Assembly (NCBI GenBank): GCA_963575745.1
Contig: CAUYUJ010020615.1
Location: forward strand, 1-62,500
Direction: 5' to 3'
DNA: 62,500 bases
Source: Prorocentrum cordatum
Lineage: Eukaryota; Sar; Dinophyceae; Prorocentrales; Prorocentraceae
The notes under the pieces are model-generated. The model was given only the letters and a program-made list of their open reading frames with translations, did not search any database and was not told the origin of the DNA. Numbering within the stretch: the first letter of the stretch is position 1; each line of letters begins with the position of its first letter. Shown in pieces: positions 1 through 9,074 of the stretch. A program made the position numbers and the translations under genes.

Positions 1-697
1 CATCATCCTCCCCGTCCACCGCCTATTGCCTCCGCCTCATCGTCGCAATCCCTGGACATCGTCCCCCCAATCCTCCTGTCCTCTACCCCTCCTCATTCAT
101 TTCATTTTCGCGGACACATCCATCTTCCGCTCTTACAGTGCCTACGGAGCTCGGTCTCGGCCCGCCGCTGTTACGAGGCTCGCCCGACAGCAAACTCCTC
201 TTCCTCCTGCGTTCTCCTCCTCCTCCTCCTCCGCCCTCCTCCTCCTCCGCCCTCCTTTTGCCCGCAATCAGGGTGCGTCTGTCTCGAGGCTGCTGCACTT
301 CATCGGATCATTGGTGCTGCTCTGCTCCTCTCTGCCCTCCTCTTGCGCTCCTTTTGCCCACAACACCAATGACACCAAGAACCGCATGCTTGCCCGCAAC
401 TCCTCCTCCTTCTCCGCCTCCTCCTCTTCCTCCTTCGTTTTTTGGCCAGGCCCGAGGCTGGCCCCTGGAGGCCGAACAAAAACAGTTTCAGGACGTGGCC
501 ATGGGGCTGACTGCTGACTGACTGACTACATCGGGGGAGATCCCCCGCTCGGCTCAACGGCCGCATCGCGCCGCTCGGCCCCGAGAGTCGAAAAGCCTCC
601 GAGGTCTCCCCGAGCGGCAGGCCCACCAGGGGCAGAACGGACCCGCAGGCCCGCCCCAAAAAAACGCGGGACCCTCCCCGCCCGCGCACTCGAGGCA

Positions 698-758
<61 letters not shown>

Positions 759-1150
759 ACGCACACGCACACACACACGCGGGGGGGGGGCGGGGGAGGA
801 GGAGGAGGAAGAGGAGAAGGAGGACGACGACGACGACGACGACGACGACGGGAGGGGCGGAGGAGGAGGAGGGTTTTTTGTTTCGGAATGTTCTCCCATA
901 CAGTGGGATCGAACCTATTTGGGTTCTCACATGCAGTGGGACCGCATTTGGCCCCACTTGGCCTCCCCTGGGGCCCGCGCGGGGCCCGAAACAAAAAACA
1001 GCTCGGGGTTGGTATCCATACTTATAAAGAGTTACGACGAGTTACAACAAGTTAACAGGCCAGTTGTGGCAGGCTAACAAGTTATAAAAAATTATAGATG
1101 CTGTTGCGAAATCAGCCCGCAACTCAATTATAAGTTCGGGCAACTCGATC
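1..1150. repeat. Simple-sequence region with (CA)n microsatellite
   Basis: No credible gene. The stretch holds CTC-rich tracts (200-250, 400-440), a (CA)n run interrupted by CG steps at about 700-780, a G run at 781-790, and (GAC)n at about 820-850. Open frames here have homopolymeric translations (S, P, V or C runs) and are composition artefacts. Confidence 0.85.
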
Positions 1151-2110
1151 TATACATTCGATAACACCAAAATCCGCGAAGGAGGAGGAGGAGGAAGAGG
1201 AGGAGGGGAAATGGAGGAAGAGGAGAAGGAGGAGGGAGGGTCTGGCCTCTCAGTCGAGGAGCTAGCTGGGCACGTCGGGCTCTCGCCACGCTGCCGCCCG
1301 CGCCGCCTCGTCAGGGGCTCATTTCGACTCCGGTTCGATTCGATTTCGATGGCTTCCGATTTCGACTTCGATTCGATTCGACTCGTTTCGGCTTCGGATT
1401 CGATTCGATTCGACTTCGGATTCCGATTTGGATGCCGATTTCTCCATGAGGCCTTACTGCTCTGCCGATTTCCGCCGATTCGACTCCTCACGACCCGTCC
1501 GTCGGTTCCCGCCGGTCCGAATCATCTTGATCGCCGATGCGGAGTATCGATTCTGGGCTCTCCTGCCTCGTGGGCCGCGCAAGTGGGGCCCGCACCGAGT
1601 CGAGACGAGATAGATGCTGCCTGCTTCAGCGCACCTGACACTCGTGGGCCCCGCGTGGGCCCCTCGTGGACGTCCCGTGAGGCTGGGGGCGTGGTTGCGG
1701 CCCGTGTGCCCTCGTGGGCCCCTCGTGGGCCCCCGTGGGCCCCTCGTGGGCGTCCCTCGTGGGCCCTCGGAGGCTGTGGGCCCCTCGTGGGCCCTCGTGG
1801 GCGCCCCGTGAGGCTGGGGGCGGGGTTGCGAACGCGGCTCCGCCACGCTGCCGCCCCCCCCCCGTGAGAACGAACAGGCGTGGAGCGACGAGGAACGAGC
1901 GGCGAGGATCGGACGTTGAGGGCGGCGGGATGGGGGGACAGGGGGGAGAGGGGCGACTTCAGAACGAAGATCGCGCCACGGCGCCTGCGCGCGCGCCCCC
2001 GATCTCGGCGGCCGACGCGCGCGCCCCTGCCGAAATGCAACGCGCCCTTCATTCGAGCCCCGCTGCTGCGGAGCCACCTAATCCACAACCAAATCGTCTG
2101 GGGAGCTGTT
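1150..2110. repeat. GATTC-like and GTGGGCCCC-like short tandem repeats
   Basis: 1310-1460 is built from GATTCGA/TTCGATT words. 1640-1815 repeats GTGGGCCCCTCG and close variants with an irregular period. The rest is GC-rich with no supported gene. Confidence 0.7.
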
Positions 2111-2121
2111 CGGTCCCCAAA

Positions 2122-3276
2122 CTACTGGTTTGCCAGCCGCTGCTGTGGACGCCGAGGGCCCGGTGCTGGACGCCGCGGCCCCGCTGATGCGGGGCCCCTG
2201 AGAAGGCGCCGGCCTCCCCTTCTCTCTGGCGGCGTCGAACTTGACCTTACGCATTTACGCTCCACACCGAGGTCCTTGTACCAGCGATAGGTTCCTGACC
2301 CGTCGCTCCCGCCCAAACCCGCGGCTGGTGGCCTCACCGTGTCCGCGCGGGGCATGAGGGGCAGAGCTTCGACCTTCCTGTCGCCCCAGTGCGGGTGTAA
2401 GCGGACGCCTGTCCCGTCGTCGCGGTGCAACACGAAATCCCACATCGGCAGCTTCACTTTCACCCGCTGCCCCGCGAACTGTCGCGCGCGCACAATACTC
2501 TGGCGCATGTGGTCGTAGCTGTTTGGCCGGACTTCGAGGGAACAGCCAATCAAGGCCCCGCTGCTGCGGGGCCCCCCCGCGACCTCCCTGGCATCTTCCT
2601 CCCTGAGCGTCGCCACCATCTCTTGCCACCGCCAAGGGACTTCCTCGTCGCTTCTGAAACCAAAGCTCGTTCTCGCACCGTGGCCGCAAACAGCGACCAT
2701 GGTGGGCTCCACATTGTCAAACCACTTGGCTTCTGACTCGAACGGGGCAGTTGGGTCTTCATTCAGGTGGCGCCACCATTTCAACGCTTGGTTGTGTTGC
2801 TTAAACGAAGTGCCGAGCCTCTCTTCATAACTCAAAAAATAATTAACATCAAACTTCTCAAAATCCTGGGGCCCGCGCGCCGCCGCCGCTGCGGTGGCGC
2901 GGGGCTCCTGCGCCGCAGGCGCGGCTCGGGGCCCCGACCCCTCTCCTGAAACTGCGCCCCCAGGTTCTGGTGAGTTTCGGAGGGCAGCCCTCACGAAATC
3001 ATCGAATTCGGGCATGCCGAGACCAGGGGCGCGGGGGCTCACGACGCTAAGCGCGGCGAAGCGAGACGGCCGTTGAGGCGAGACCGCCGCCGCTGCTGCG
3101 GCGGCAGGGCCATCGCGCCATTTGGCGTCCTCCGTTGGCGTGTGCCCGTCTTGTCGCCAGTCTCTCCAACCCCTCGCTGACCAATCATGGCCGTCCTCCC
3201 AGCCACGCCAGCCGCTGCTGCGGCTATCCCACCATCCTCCCGCGCCACCCCATGTGTATCCGCCTGCATCGCCCAT
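2122..3276 (-). CDS. Unknown protein with W/G/R-rich N-terminus
   Basis: A 384-aa frame from an ATG at 3276; the frame stays open upstream but is compositionally poor there. The first ~60 residues are rich in Trp, Gly, Asp and Arg (GGYTWGGAGGWW, then WRGWEDGHDW), resembling RNA-binding RGG/W-type tails. An alanine run follows. A better-ordered region (about residues 130-330) contains YFLSYEERLGTSFKQ, LKWWRHLNEDP and PMWDFVLHRDDGTGVRLHP. From memory similar proteins are widespread in dinoflagellate genomes, but I cannot assign a function. The last ~50 residues are Pro/Arg-rich and may lie past the ancestral end. It lies 3' of the truncated LINE on the same strand and could be a retroelement gag-like gene or an independent gene. 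Confidence 0.5.
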   Translation of the reverse strand: MGDAGGYTWGGAGGWWDSRSSGWRGWEDGHDWSARGWRDWRQDGHTPTEDAKWRDGPAAAAAAAVSPQRPSRFAALSVVSPRAPGLGMPEFDDFVRAALRNSPEPGGAVSGEGSGPRAAPAAQEPRATAAAAARGPQDFEKFDVNYFLSYEERLGTSFKQHNQALKWWRHLNEDPTAPFESEAKWFDNVEPTMVAVCGHGARTSFGFRSDEEVPWRWQEMVATLREEDAREVAGGPRSSGALIGCSLEVRPNSYDHMRQSIVRARQFAGQRVKVKLPMWDFVLHRDDGTGVRLHPHWGDRKVEALPLMPRADTVRPPAAGLGGSDGSGTYRWYKDLGVERKCVRSSSTPPERRGGRRLLRGPASAGPRRPAPGPRRPQQRLANQ

Positions 3277-3692
3277 TGCAAGACGATGGCGCAGGCGCGC
3301 GTTAGGCCGCGACGGGCCCGGCTGCACCGGCGCTCGCGGGCGATCCCACGGGCGCGGGATGGGTTGAGCATAGCGGCGACGGACGACGCGATGTGATTGG
3401 ACGGCGGAGAACTTGAAAGGAAGAGGGGTTGGAAACGGAAGAACGAAGTGGACGAAGAGCGGAAATCGAACCAGAGGGGGGGGCGAAAAAAGAGCCGAAG
3501 AGAATCGACGAAGGAGAATGACGAGGTAGATGGCGGGCCAGAACGGCAACGGAGGATAATGTGGTGGAAATTGTGAAAAGGACGCATGGAAAAACACGAC
3601 GAGGATCACAGACGCAAAGATGATGAGCGCAGTGGTAGCATGACATATCCGAAATCAAGAAGCAGGATGACGAGGAACGGGATGACGAGCAA

Positions 3693-3804
3693 CTCTGTCG
3701 CAGAGAGCCTCCGAACGCACCCCCTCTGTCACAGAGGGCCTCCGAACGCACCCCCTCTGTCACAGAGGGCCTCCGAAAAACACCCCCTCTGTCACAGAGG
3801 GCCT
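3693..3804. repeat. Four tandem 31-32-bp repeats, each a small hairpin
   Basis: Copies start at 3693, 3724, 3755 and 3787. Each carries CCCTCTGTCACAGAGGG, an 8-bp-arm palindrome with one central base, followed by CCTCCGAACGCACC. The first copy has point changes. The block abuts the abrupt 3' end of the minus-strand LINE at about 3806, so it may be that element's 3' terminal repeat. Confidence 0.85.
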
Positions 3805-3815
3805 CAATGATTACT

Positions 3816-5020
3816 TTAATGCGGCTTCTGGATTAGGCAAGTGTGGAGCTGCAAGGGGCGCATGTCATTGGGAAGCTCGGCGGCCGGTTTCTTGCCAATC
3901 CAGGCCAGGGGGTCAACGGAGGGGCCGAGGACCAGGTCCAGGAGCTCTGGATTAAGCTCCGCAGCGTACCAGGCCTGCGCGAGAAGCCCAGCACGAAGCG
4001 CGCTCCGGGATGGTAAAGCTCGCACGGCTCTCCGTCCACACCGGGGGCGCTGCCACTAGGGCCCAGGACGAGGGAGGCGATCCTGCCCCACTGCGGGCTG
4101 GGAGAGGGTGGGAAGTGCCCGGCGTCCTTTTGCCTGAAATATTCGCCCAAGATACGGTCCGCAGCCGGGGGAAGGGGGGGGCGGTTTGCCAGATCGGGCT
4201 TCGGCTCTGCCATAGAACATCGTCGACTTCCTTCGTGCGTTCCTTCACTGCCGTCCACGTCACGTACTCCGACTATGGCGTGTGTCCTGACGAAGATTTC
4301 TCGCCCCGTCCTGTAGTGGGAGGCGAGGGCGGGGCGCTCGACCCCGGGGCCTCTTTGCGCGGGAGTGAGGCGGGCGGCGCGTCTCTGTGCCGCGTCGTTG
4401 TCCCACCTACGTAGCCAGCGGGCCGCCTGCTGAGGTGTCAAGTCGTTGCCGTCCCACTCATACTCAGCGAGCCAAGCCGCGAGTGCCCCCACCGGGCGTG
4501 TCGTGGAGTCCGATCTTACTGCAGCCGCGAGCAGGGTCCCTGGCGAGCGGTTGGTTTTGCTTCTGCGCCACTTCCTCCACCAGTCCTGTATAGCAGCGGA
4601 CATGGCGTGGCGACCAAGAGAGAGAAGGGCAGGCAATAGCGGGACGGTATGATCATCACCCGGGTTAGGGGCAGGGGGCGGAACGGAGGGTTCCTGCTCT
4701 CTTTCTCCTTCGCCGTCGTCGTTGTCACAGTGGCTGGCTGGGAACTGTCCAGGGGTCGCCGGGCGGACCCAGTCAGCGGGTTGTAGGAGGCCGGTCAGAT
4801 CGACGTCGGGCAGCCCGAATGTGCGCTCGAGGAAGGAGTACAGGGCCCTTAATTCCGCGTGTGCCGCGCTTGGAAGTAGGCGTAGTTCACCCGCACGAAT
4901 GGTGTTGTCCCTGCGGGTCCTGGGGCGCCCTGTGGCTCCAGGTACAGGATGGCATGGTCGGAGACCGAGGGTTTCCAGGCCTTCCTGACTCCGTAAGCCC
5001 CAAGCTGACGAAAAGGGCAC
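3816..5020 (-). pseudogene. LINE linker and truncated reverse transcriptase start
   Basis: Continues the endonuclease frame after a +1 shift: the endonuclease ends ...YFQARHTRN-stop, and the shifted frame continues AELRALYSFLERTF. About residues 120-330 form the usual linker. Near the end are PGVDGEPCELYHPGARF and, after another frameshift near 4.0 kb, AWYAAELNPELLD and NDMRPLQLHTCLIQK, matching the opening motifs of a LINE reverse transcriptase (the RPLQL step). A stop follows at 3816, so the polymerase palm and its YADD box are absent. Two frameshifts plus truncation mean it cannot encode a working enzyme. Confidence 0.65.
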
Positions 5021-5910
5021 GCGACGATGTCGATCAGCGATTCATTGTCAGCGTCCACTCTGGTGGGCCCGTCACAGTGGCAGACGCTTGATCCAGTCAG
5101 TGAGAGCAGGTCAGCGAGGGCCGCAGCCTCGTCTGTTTCGCCGTCTCTGGGATTGTCCAACTGGATATTGACGCCACCCCCCCAGTACGTAGGGGTATCG
5201 TCCCATCTTTCGATGGCCTGTCTGATGGCCTCAATGGTCTCGGCTTTTCTGGATGGTGGGAGGTAAACCGAGACGAGGCGGTAGGTGCTGTCACCTCGTC
5301 TGATGGTGGCTGCTACGGCGCAACCGGGGACGAGGTCTTCCGCCCGGAGGAGCGCAGTGCCGTGCGGAATGATAATCGCCACTCCGCCGGCGCAGCCCCC
5401 GGCTGGTCCGCTGTAGGCTGGAGAGGCGACGAGCGTGCGAGCGTGAAACATGGTGGACCAGACCGCCGCTTCGTGCTCCGTCCAGTGGGTCTCCTGTATA
5501 AGTCCAATCCTACCGTTGGTAGTCATCTGCGTTAAGAAGGCGTGCTTGATCATGTTCTTATGAGCGGTCGTGCTTTTGAGATATCTAACGTTCCAGCAGC
5601 CCACTTTGAGCGTGCCGGCCTGCGCGGCGTTGGAGATGGCGTCGACCAGGGCACGAAGGGAGAGGTCGCCACAGAGGTCCGCCCAGGTGGGGTTGTTCCA
5701 GGGGGCGGTATGTAGAAAGGCCCAGAGGGATCGCGGCCGCCGGACGGTGTGATTGCTGTGCAGTGCAAGGGCGCGGCTCAGGGAGGAGCAGGCATGTTGC
5801 CAGGCTCTGGTTCTCGCCCCCGGAACGAGATTCGTGAGCGGGAAAGACCCAAGGGCAAGATGAAGCGTCCCTGGGTCTTCGTGCGAGTCTAAGGGAACGG
5901 CAGCCCTTGA
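4849..5910 (-). pseudogene. LINE APE-type endonuclease domain
   Basis: Endonuclease/exonuclease/phosphatase fold that nicks target DNA in LINE retrotransposition. Visible motifs: GCWNVR at the domain start, LIQETHW (catalytic Glu), GGVAIII, VSVYLPP, SLIDIVACP and SDHAILYL (catalytic Asp-His). The usual GGDFN box reads WGGGVN, so its Asp is lost. The frame is open from 5910, overlapping the end of the 883-aa ORF by about 22 nt in another frame; no ATG opens the domain, so it may be the downstream part of a polyprotein reached by frameshifting, or simply frame-disrupted. The frame stops at 4849 by a shift. Confidence 0.75.
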
Positions 5911-8540
5911 TCAAGGAGCTGCTGCTGCAGCATAGCTCTGACTATGTCGTCTGGACAAGGGTTCCCAGCGAGCGACGCCCAGGGGCAGTTTCTGTCGGCG
6001 AAGCTACGTGTCTGCCTCCAAGCAGTCCAAATGTGGCTTTCTGTCGGAGCCTCGTGCTGACGGCCGGAGATGTTCTCGCTCCTGCTCCACTCCAGGATGG
6101 CGGTAGCGAGCCTGCGTTGGAGACACCTCGGATCCAGGGGGGTCCCCACGGCGTCGTAGAGTTTCTTTCCTCTGATGTCCAGGGACCGAACGTAGGACCC
6201 GAGGCCCGCTGCTCGGGCCCGTTCTTCTGGGGATGGGATCCTGAGCCCGTGATCTCTTCCGTGCGCCAGTAGCCATCCCGCCCAGGCCCTCGCTTTTCCT
6301 TCGTTGGCTAGGCTCTCCCGCTCTCTTCCGTGACAGACGATTGTCAATCCTTCTGTGCAGCCTTGGAAGCTACGCTCGGCTCCGGTCTCCGCAAGGATGC
6401 TCTTAATGCCGCTCCTGGTGTCGGCGAGGGTGCGGAGGAGCCACCTGTGGCTGCTGTCCTCGTTGTATAGAAGGCACAAGGGGTGCGTCTGGTAGCTGCA
6501 CGGAACTATTAACTCTGTGGCATTGGTGGGAGTCTTGGACTGGGTCCAGGTAGGGATGCGCCCGTCCGGCCTGTATGTCCATCGCCTTTCCCAAGGGCTG
6601 GGGAGTCGGGGATACGTGACGAGGTCTTCCGCGGGAGGGCAGTTGCTGAACCATAGTCGATCCCTCGGGCTGGCGACTGTGGGTGCAGCATCTAGGCGGA
6701 CCGCCCAGTCTGGGGGGAGTTCTCCCAGTGCCGTGCCCATTGCCTGCTTGTGTGTCGGTAGGATCGTGGCTGGGCATTCGCAGCATATTATGACGCGTAC
6801 ATCCGGTCGTAGCCTACGTGCGGTGCTCCATAGGAGCGGCACGGCGAAGAAATGTACTGCCTGAGAGCCCGCAAGTCCGTCGAGTCCCCCGTGTTGGCTG
6901 GCTGCAGAAAGGCTGGCGCCTGGGAGCCCAGCTGTGATAACAAGTAGACTTCGAGGGTCCAGGTTTCTGAGGTGGTCGGTCCAGGGACTTTGGTAGTTGT
7001 CGCCTCCCAGGAGGTCCCATACATCAGCTCCCAACCTCACGTGCGGGGGGCCTCCATCAAAGCGTATGGCGCTGCCCCGGTCCCAACGCATCTCGACCCG
7101 AGATGCCGCTTCCTCGTATATTTCGACGAAGGCGGGGGATCTGAACCGCGGGGTCGTGGCGACTTTGGCCATGAGGTCGCCAATCGCAAGTCTCGCCAGA
7201 CCCCATTCATCGAAGAGTGATACGAGGTGTAGACTTGGTCCCACGGCGGCACTCGGGCTGGGTCGAGGGTTGACTATGCGCGCTCTTGCTTGCTGGGTGA
7301 AGTCGTGCGCCCAGTCGTCCCCGTGCCTGGGATCAATGATTGGGTGGAGCCTAAGGTGTCCAGTGATGTCCCAGGTACCGGCGGGGGAACCGCTGGAGAC
7401 AAGGCCGTCCTGCTGGAGAGTCATTAGAGTGCTGATGATCTGTGTATTGTCCAGACCTGCAATCTGGTACGCAGCGAGTGTCGTGTCGGCCGGTGCGACT
7501 GGAGAGAGACCGGTTTGCCCAACCCTGTGACGCTCCCACACCTGCTGGAGCACGTCGGCAGGCTGGGGGGCGGCCGTGGGCTCGTCTGGTGAGACAACGG
7601 TTGGACGAGGTCGCGGTCTGCGGATTCGTGCGCCCTCCGCACTCGCCGGTCTGGACGCCCGCCTTGTGACGCCCCGTCCAGCGACACCGGTGGGGGGGCC
7701 CTCTCCTGTACGGGAGCGCTCCCACAGGTCGACCAGAGTCCTTGGGTTGGGGGGTCTGCTGCCTGGTAGGGTGGACCTTTCCCTGCCTGTGTTGCCCACA
7801 GCTCTAACGCGGGTCGCACCCCGCAGTGCGGTCCTGCGTGTGCCTTCATTCCTACCTCGGGGGGCACGGTTTGGCGGGCTCCCACGGGCTCTCTCAGCGG
7901 CGGTAGCGCGAGGCTGGGTGCTAGGCTCGACCGGTCGCTGCCCTGTCGCGTTTCTGCTTCGAGCGCGCCTGGTCACGCCGCTGTTAGCTGTGCTCCCAGC
8001 TGTCTCAGCCGGGGCACGCGCGGGTCTGGGCGTGCCGGTGCGCCGGGCGGCGTTTCCAGTCCTGCGGAGGTTCCTTGGAGAGGCCTCTACTGTCTCACTC
8101 AGAGCCCGGTCCCTGTCGTCGGTGAATGGGGCGCCAGCTCCCGCGCGCAGGATGGTGCGGAGCATGGCGGGCGTTAGGCTCTGAAAGGGGGCCTCGGGCG
8201 CCGACGCGCTGTCCGAGCGAGAGGCCGGGCTGCCTGCGAGTTGCATCAATTGGGCGCAGGCCGCGTCAGCGGTCAGCGCCACATGGCGTGAGCGTATCCT
8301 CCTGCCCGTGGGGTTGCGCGTACCCGGAGGTGGATGGGTGTTCCAATAGGCGCTGAAGGCGTCTGGGATTCGCATTGCAAGTCCAAGCTCTTCGTGCAGG
8401 TCCCGAACGGTTTTGTCAAGCTGGGGTATCGCTGCAGCCCACGCAATCACACTGAGCACTTGGTTCCATTCGTCCTCGGAGAGGGGACTATCTGGGCCGT
8501 CGGAGGCGTGCACCTGCGCCTGTCTGAGCGTGCGCGCCAT
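5889..8540 (-). CDS. Retroelement protein with C5 cytosine methyltransferase-like domain
   Basis: 883 aa from an ATG at 8540, which follows an in-frame TGA by one codon. The N-terminal ~350 residues are mostly basic, Arg/Pro/Thr-rich and disordered. Residues ~430-640 resemble a DNA C5-methyltransferase: SLFDEWGLARLAI (~440, SAM-binding motif I), a LLVITAGLPGASLSA box (~538, motif IV), VIICCECPA (~586, ENV motif VI position) and ASPRDRLWFSN (~625, motif VIII). The catalytic PC dipeptide reads PG: codon GGC where TGC is expected, a one-base change. The C-terminal ~240 residues are unassigned. C5 methyltransferases captured by dinoflagellate retrotransposons are established (de Mendoza and colleagues, Symbiodinium). 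This copy is probably catalytically dead. Confidence 0.65.
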   Translation of the reverse strand: MARTLRQAQVHASDGPDSPLSEDEWNQVLSVIAWAAAIPQLDKTVRDLHEELGLAMRIPDAFSAYWNTHPPPGTRNPTGRRIRSRHVALTADAACAQLMQLAGSPASRSDSASAPEAPFQSLTPAMLRTILRAGAGAPFTDDRDRALSETVEASPRNLRRTGNAARRTGTPRPARAPAETAGSTANSGVTRRARSRNATGQRPVEPSTQPRATAAERARGSPPNRAPRGRNEGTRRTALRGATRVRAVGNTGRERSTLPGSRPPNPRTLVDLWERSRTGEGPPTGVAGRGVTRRASRPASAEGARIRRPRPRPTVVSPDEPTAAPQPADVLQQVWERHRVGQTGLSPVAPADTTLAAYQIAGLDNTQIISTLMTLQQDGLVSSGSPAGTWDITGHLRLHPIIDPRHGDDWAHDFTQQARARIVNPRPSPSAAVGPSLHLVSLFDEWGLARLAIGDLMAKVATTPRFRSPAFVEIYEEAASRVEMRWDRGSAIRFDGGPPHVRLGADVWDLLGGDNYQSPWTDHLRNLDPRSLLVITAGLPGASLSAASQHGGLDGLAGSQAVHFFAVPLLWSTARRLRPDVRVIICCECPATILPTHKQAMGTALGELPPDWAVRLDAAPTVASPRDRLWFSNCPPAEDLVTYPRLPSPWERRWTYRPDGRIPTWTQSKTPTNATELIVPCSYQTHPLCLLYNEDSSHRWLLRTLADTRSGIKSILAETGAERSFQGCTEGLTIVCHGRERESLANEGKARAWAGWLLAHGRDHGLRIPSPEERARAAGLGSYVRSLDIRGKKLYDAVGTPLDPRCLQRRLATAILEWSRSENISGRQHEAPTESHIWTAWRQTRSFADRNCPWASLAGNPCPDDIVRAMLQQQLLDQGLPFP

Positions 8541-8543
8541 GGT

Positions 8544-9074
8544 TCAGTCCACCTCCATGCACGGGGGGAGCTCAGGCCCGCTTCTCGGCGTGTCTCCTCG
8601 CCCCAGTGGATCGTTACTAGAACTTTGCACCGTGCCTGGAGGCGGTCTCCTGCTCTGGGCTGTTGCCGCCTCCGTGGGGGCCCGTGGAGGTGCACCCACA
8701 CTGCCCGCCGCGCCCCCTATGCGGGCAGCCCTAGCGGCTGCGGGCGTGTACTGTGCGTCTTCTGTGCTGTCCAGGGTCGTGGTTCCACCCCTCCCAGTCA
8801 TGCGCTGCTCCGTGCTGGTGCTTGCCTCTGCTTGAGAGGTCCTCACGCTTCCAGGTATGTTCACGTCGGTGCGGCTCTCGAGAGGTCCCGCGGTGTCCAC
8901 ATTATCTCTTCCTGCTGCTTCTGCAGAGTTGCCAGATGGGGAGAGGACTTCCGCTACGCCGGGGCTCGGCGTGGTTGCGCGGAGCGGGGCGAGCGACCGT
9001 GCCGTTCCCTCTCTGGGTGTCGCGGGGTTCGCAAGAGTCGTCCGCGGTGGGGTTTGGCTGATGCTAGCTAGCAT
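8544..9074 (-). CDS. Small linker ORF between the 1051-aa and 883-aa ORFs
   Basis: 176 aa. Its ATG (9074) lies inside the last codons of the upstream 1051-aa ORF (ATGCTAGCTAG, an 11-nt overlap). Its TGA is followed by ACC ATG, the start of the 883-aa methyltransferase-like ORF in the same frame. The protein is low in hydrophobic residues, rich in Thr/Ala/Pro/Arg, and ends PPCMEVD. A similar PMEVD tail occurs near the end of the ORF at 12426. No domain is recognised. The overlaps suggest reinitiation or readthrough in a multicistronic RNA, or a larger ORF broken by a TGA. Confidence 0.5.
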   Translation of the reverse strand: MLASISQTPPRTTLANPATPREGTARSLAPLRATTPSPGVAEVLSPSGNSAEAAGRDNVDTAGPLESRTDVNIPGSVRTSQAEASTSTEQRMTGRGGTTTLDSTEDAQYTPAAARAARIGGAAGSVGAPPRAPTEAATAQSRRPPPGTVQSSSNDPLGRGDTPRSGPELPPCMEVD

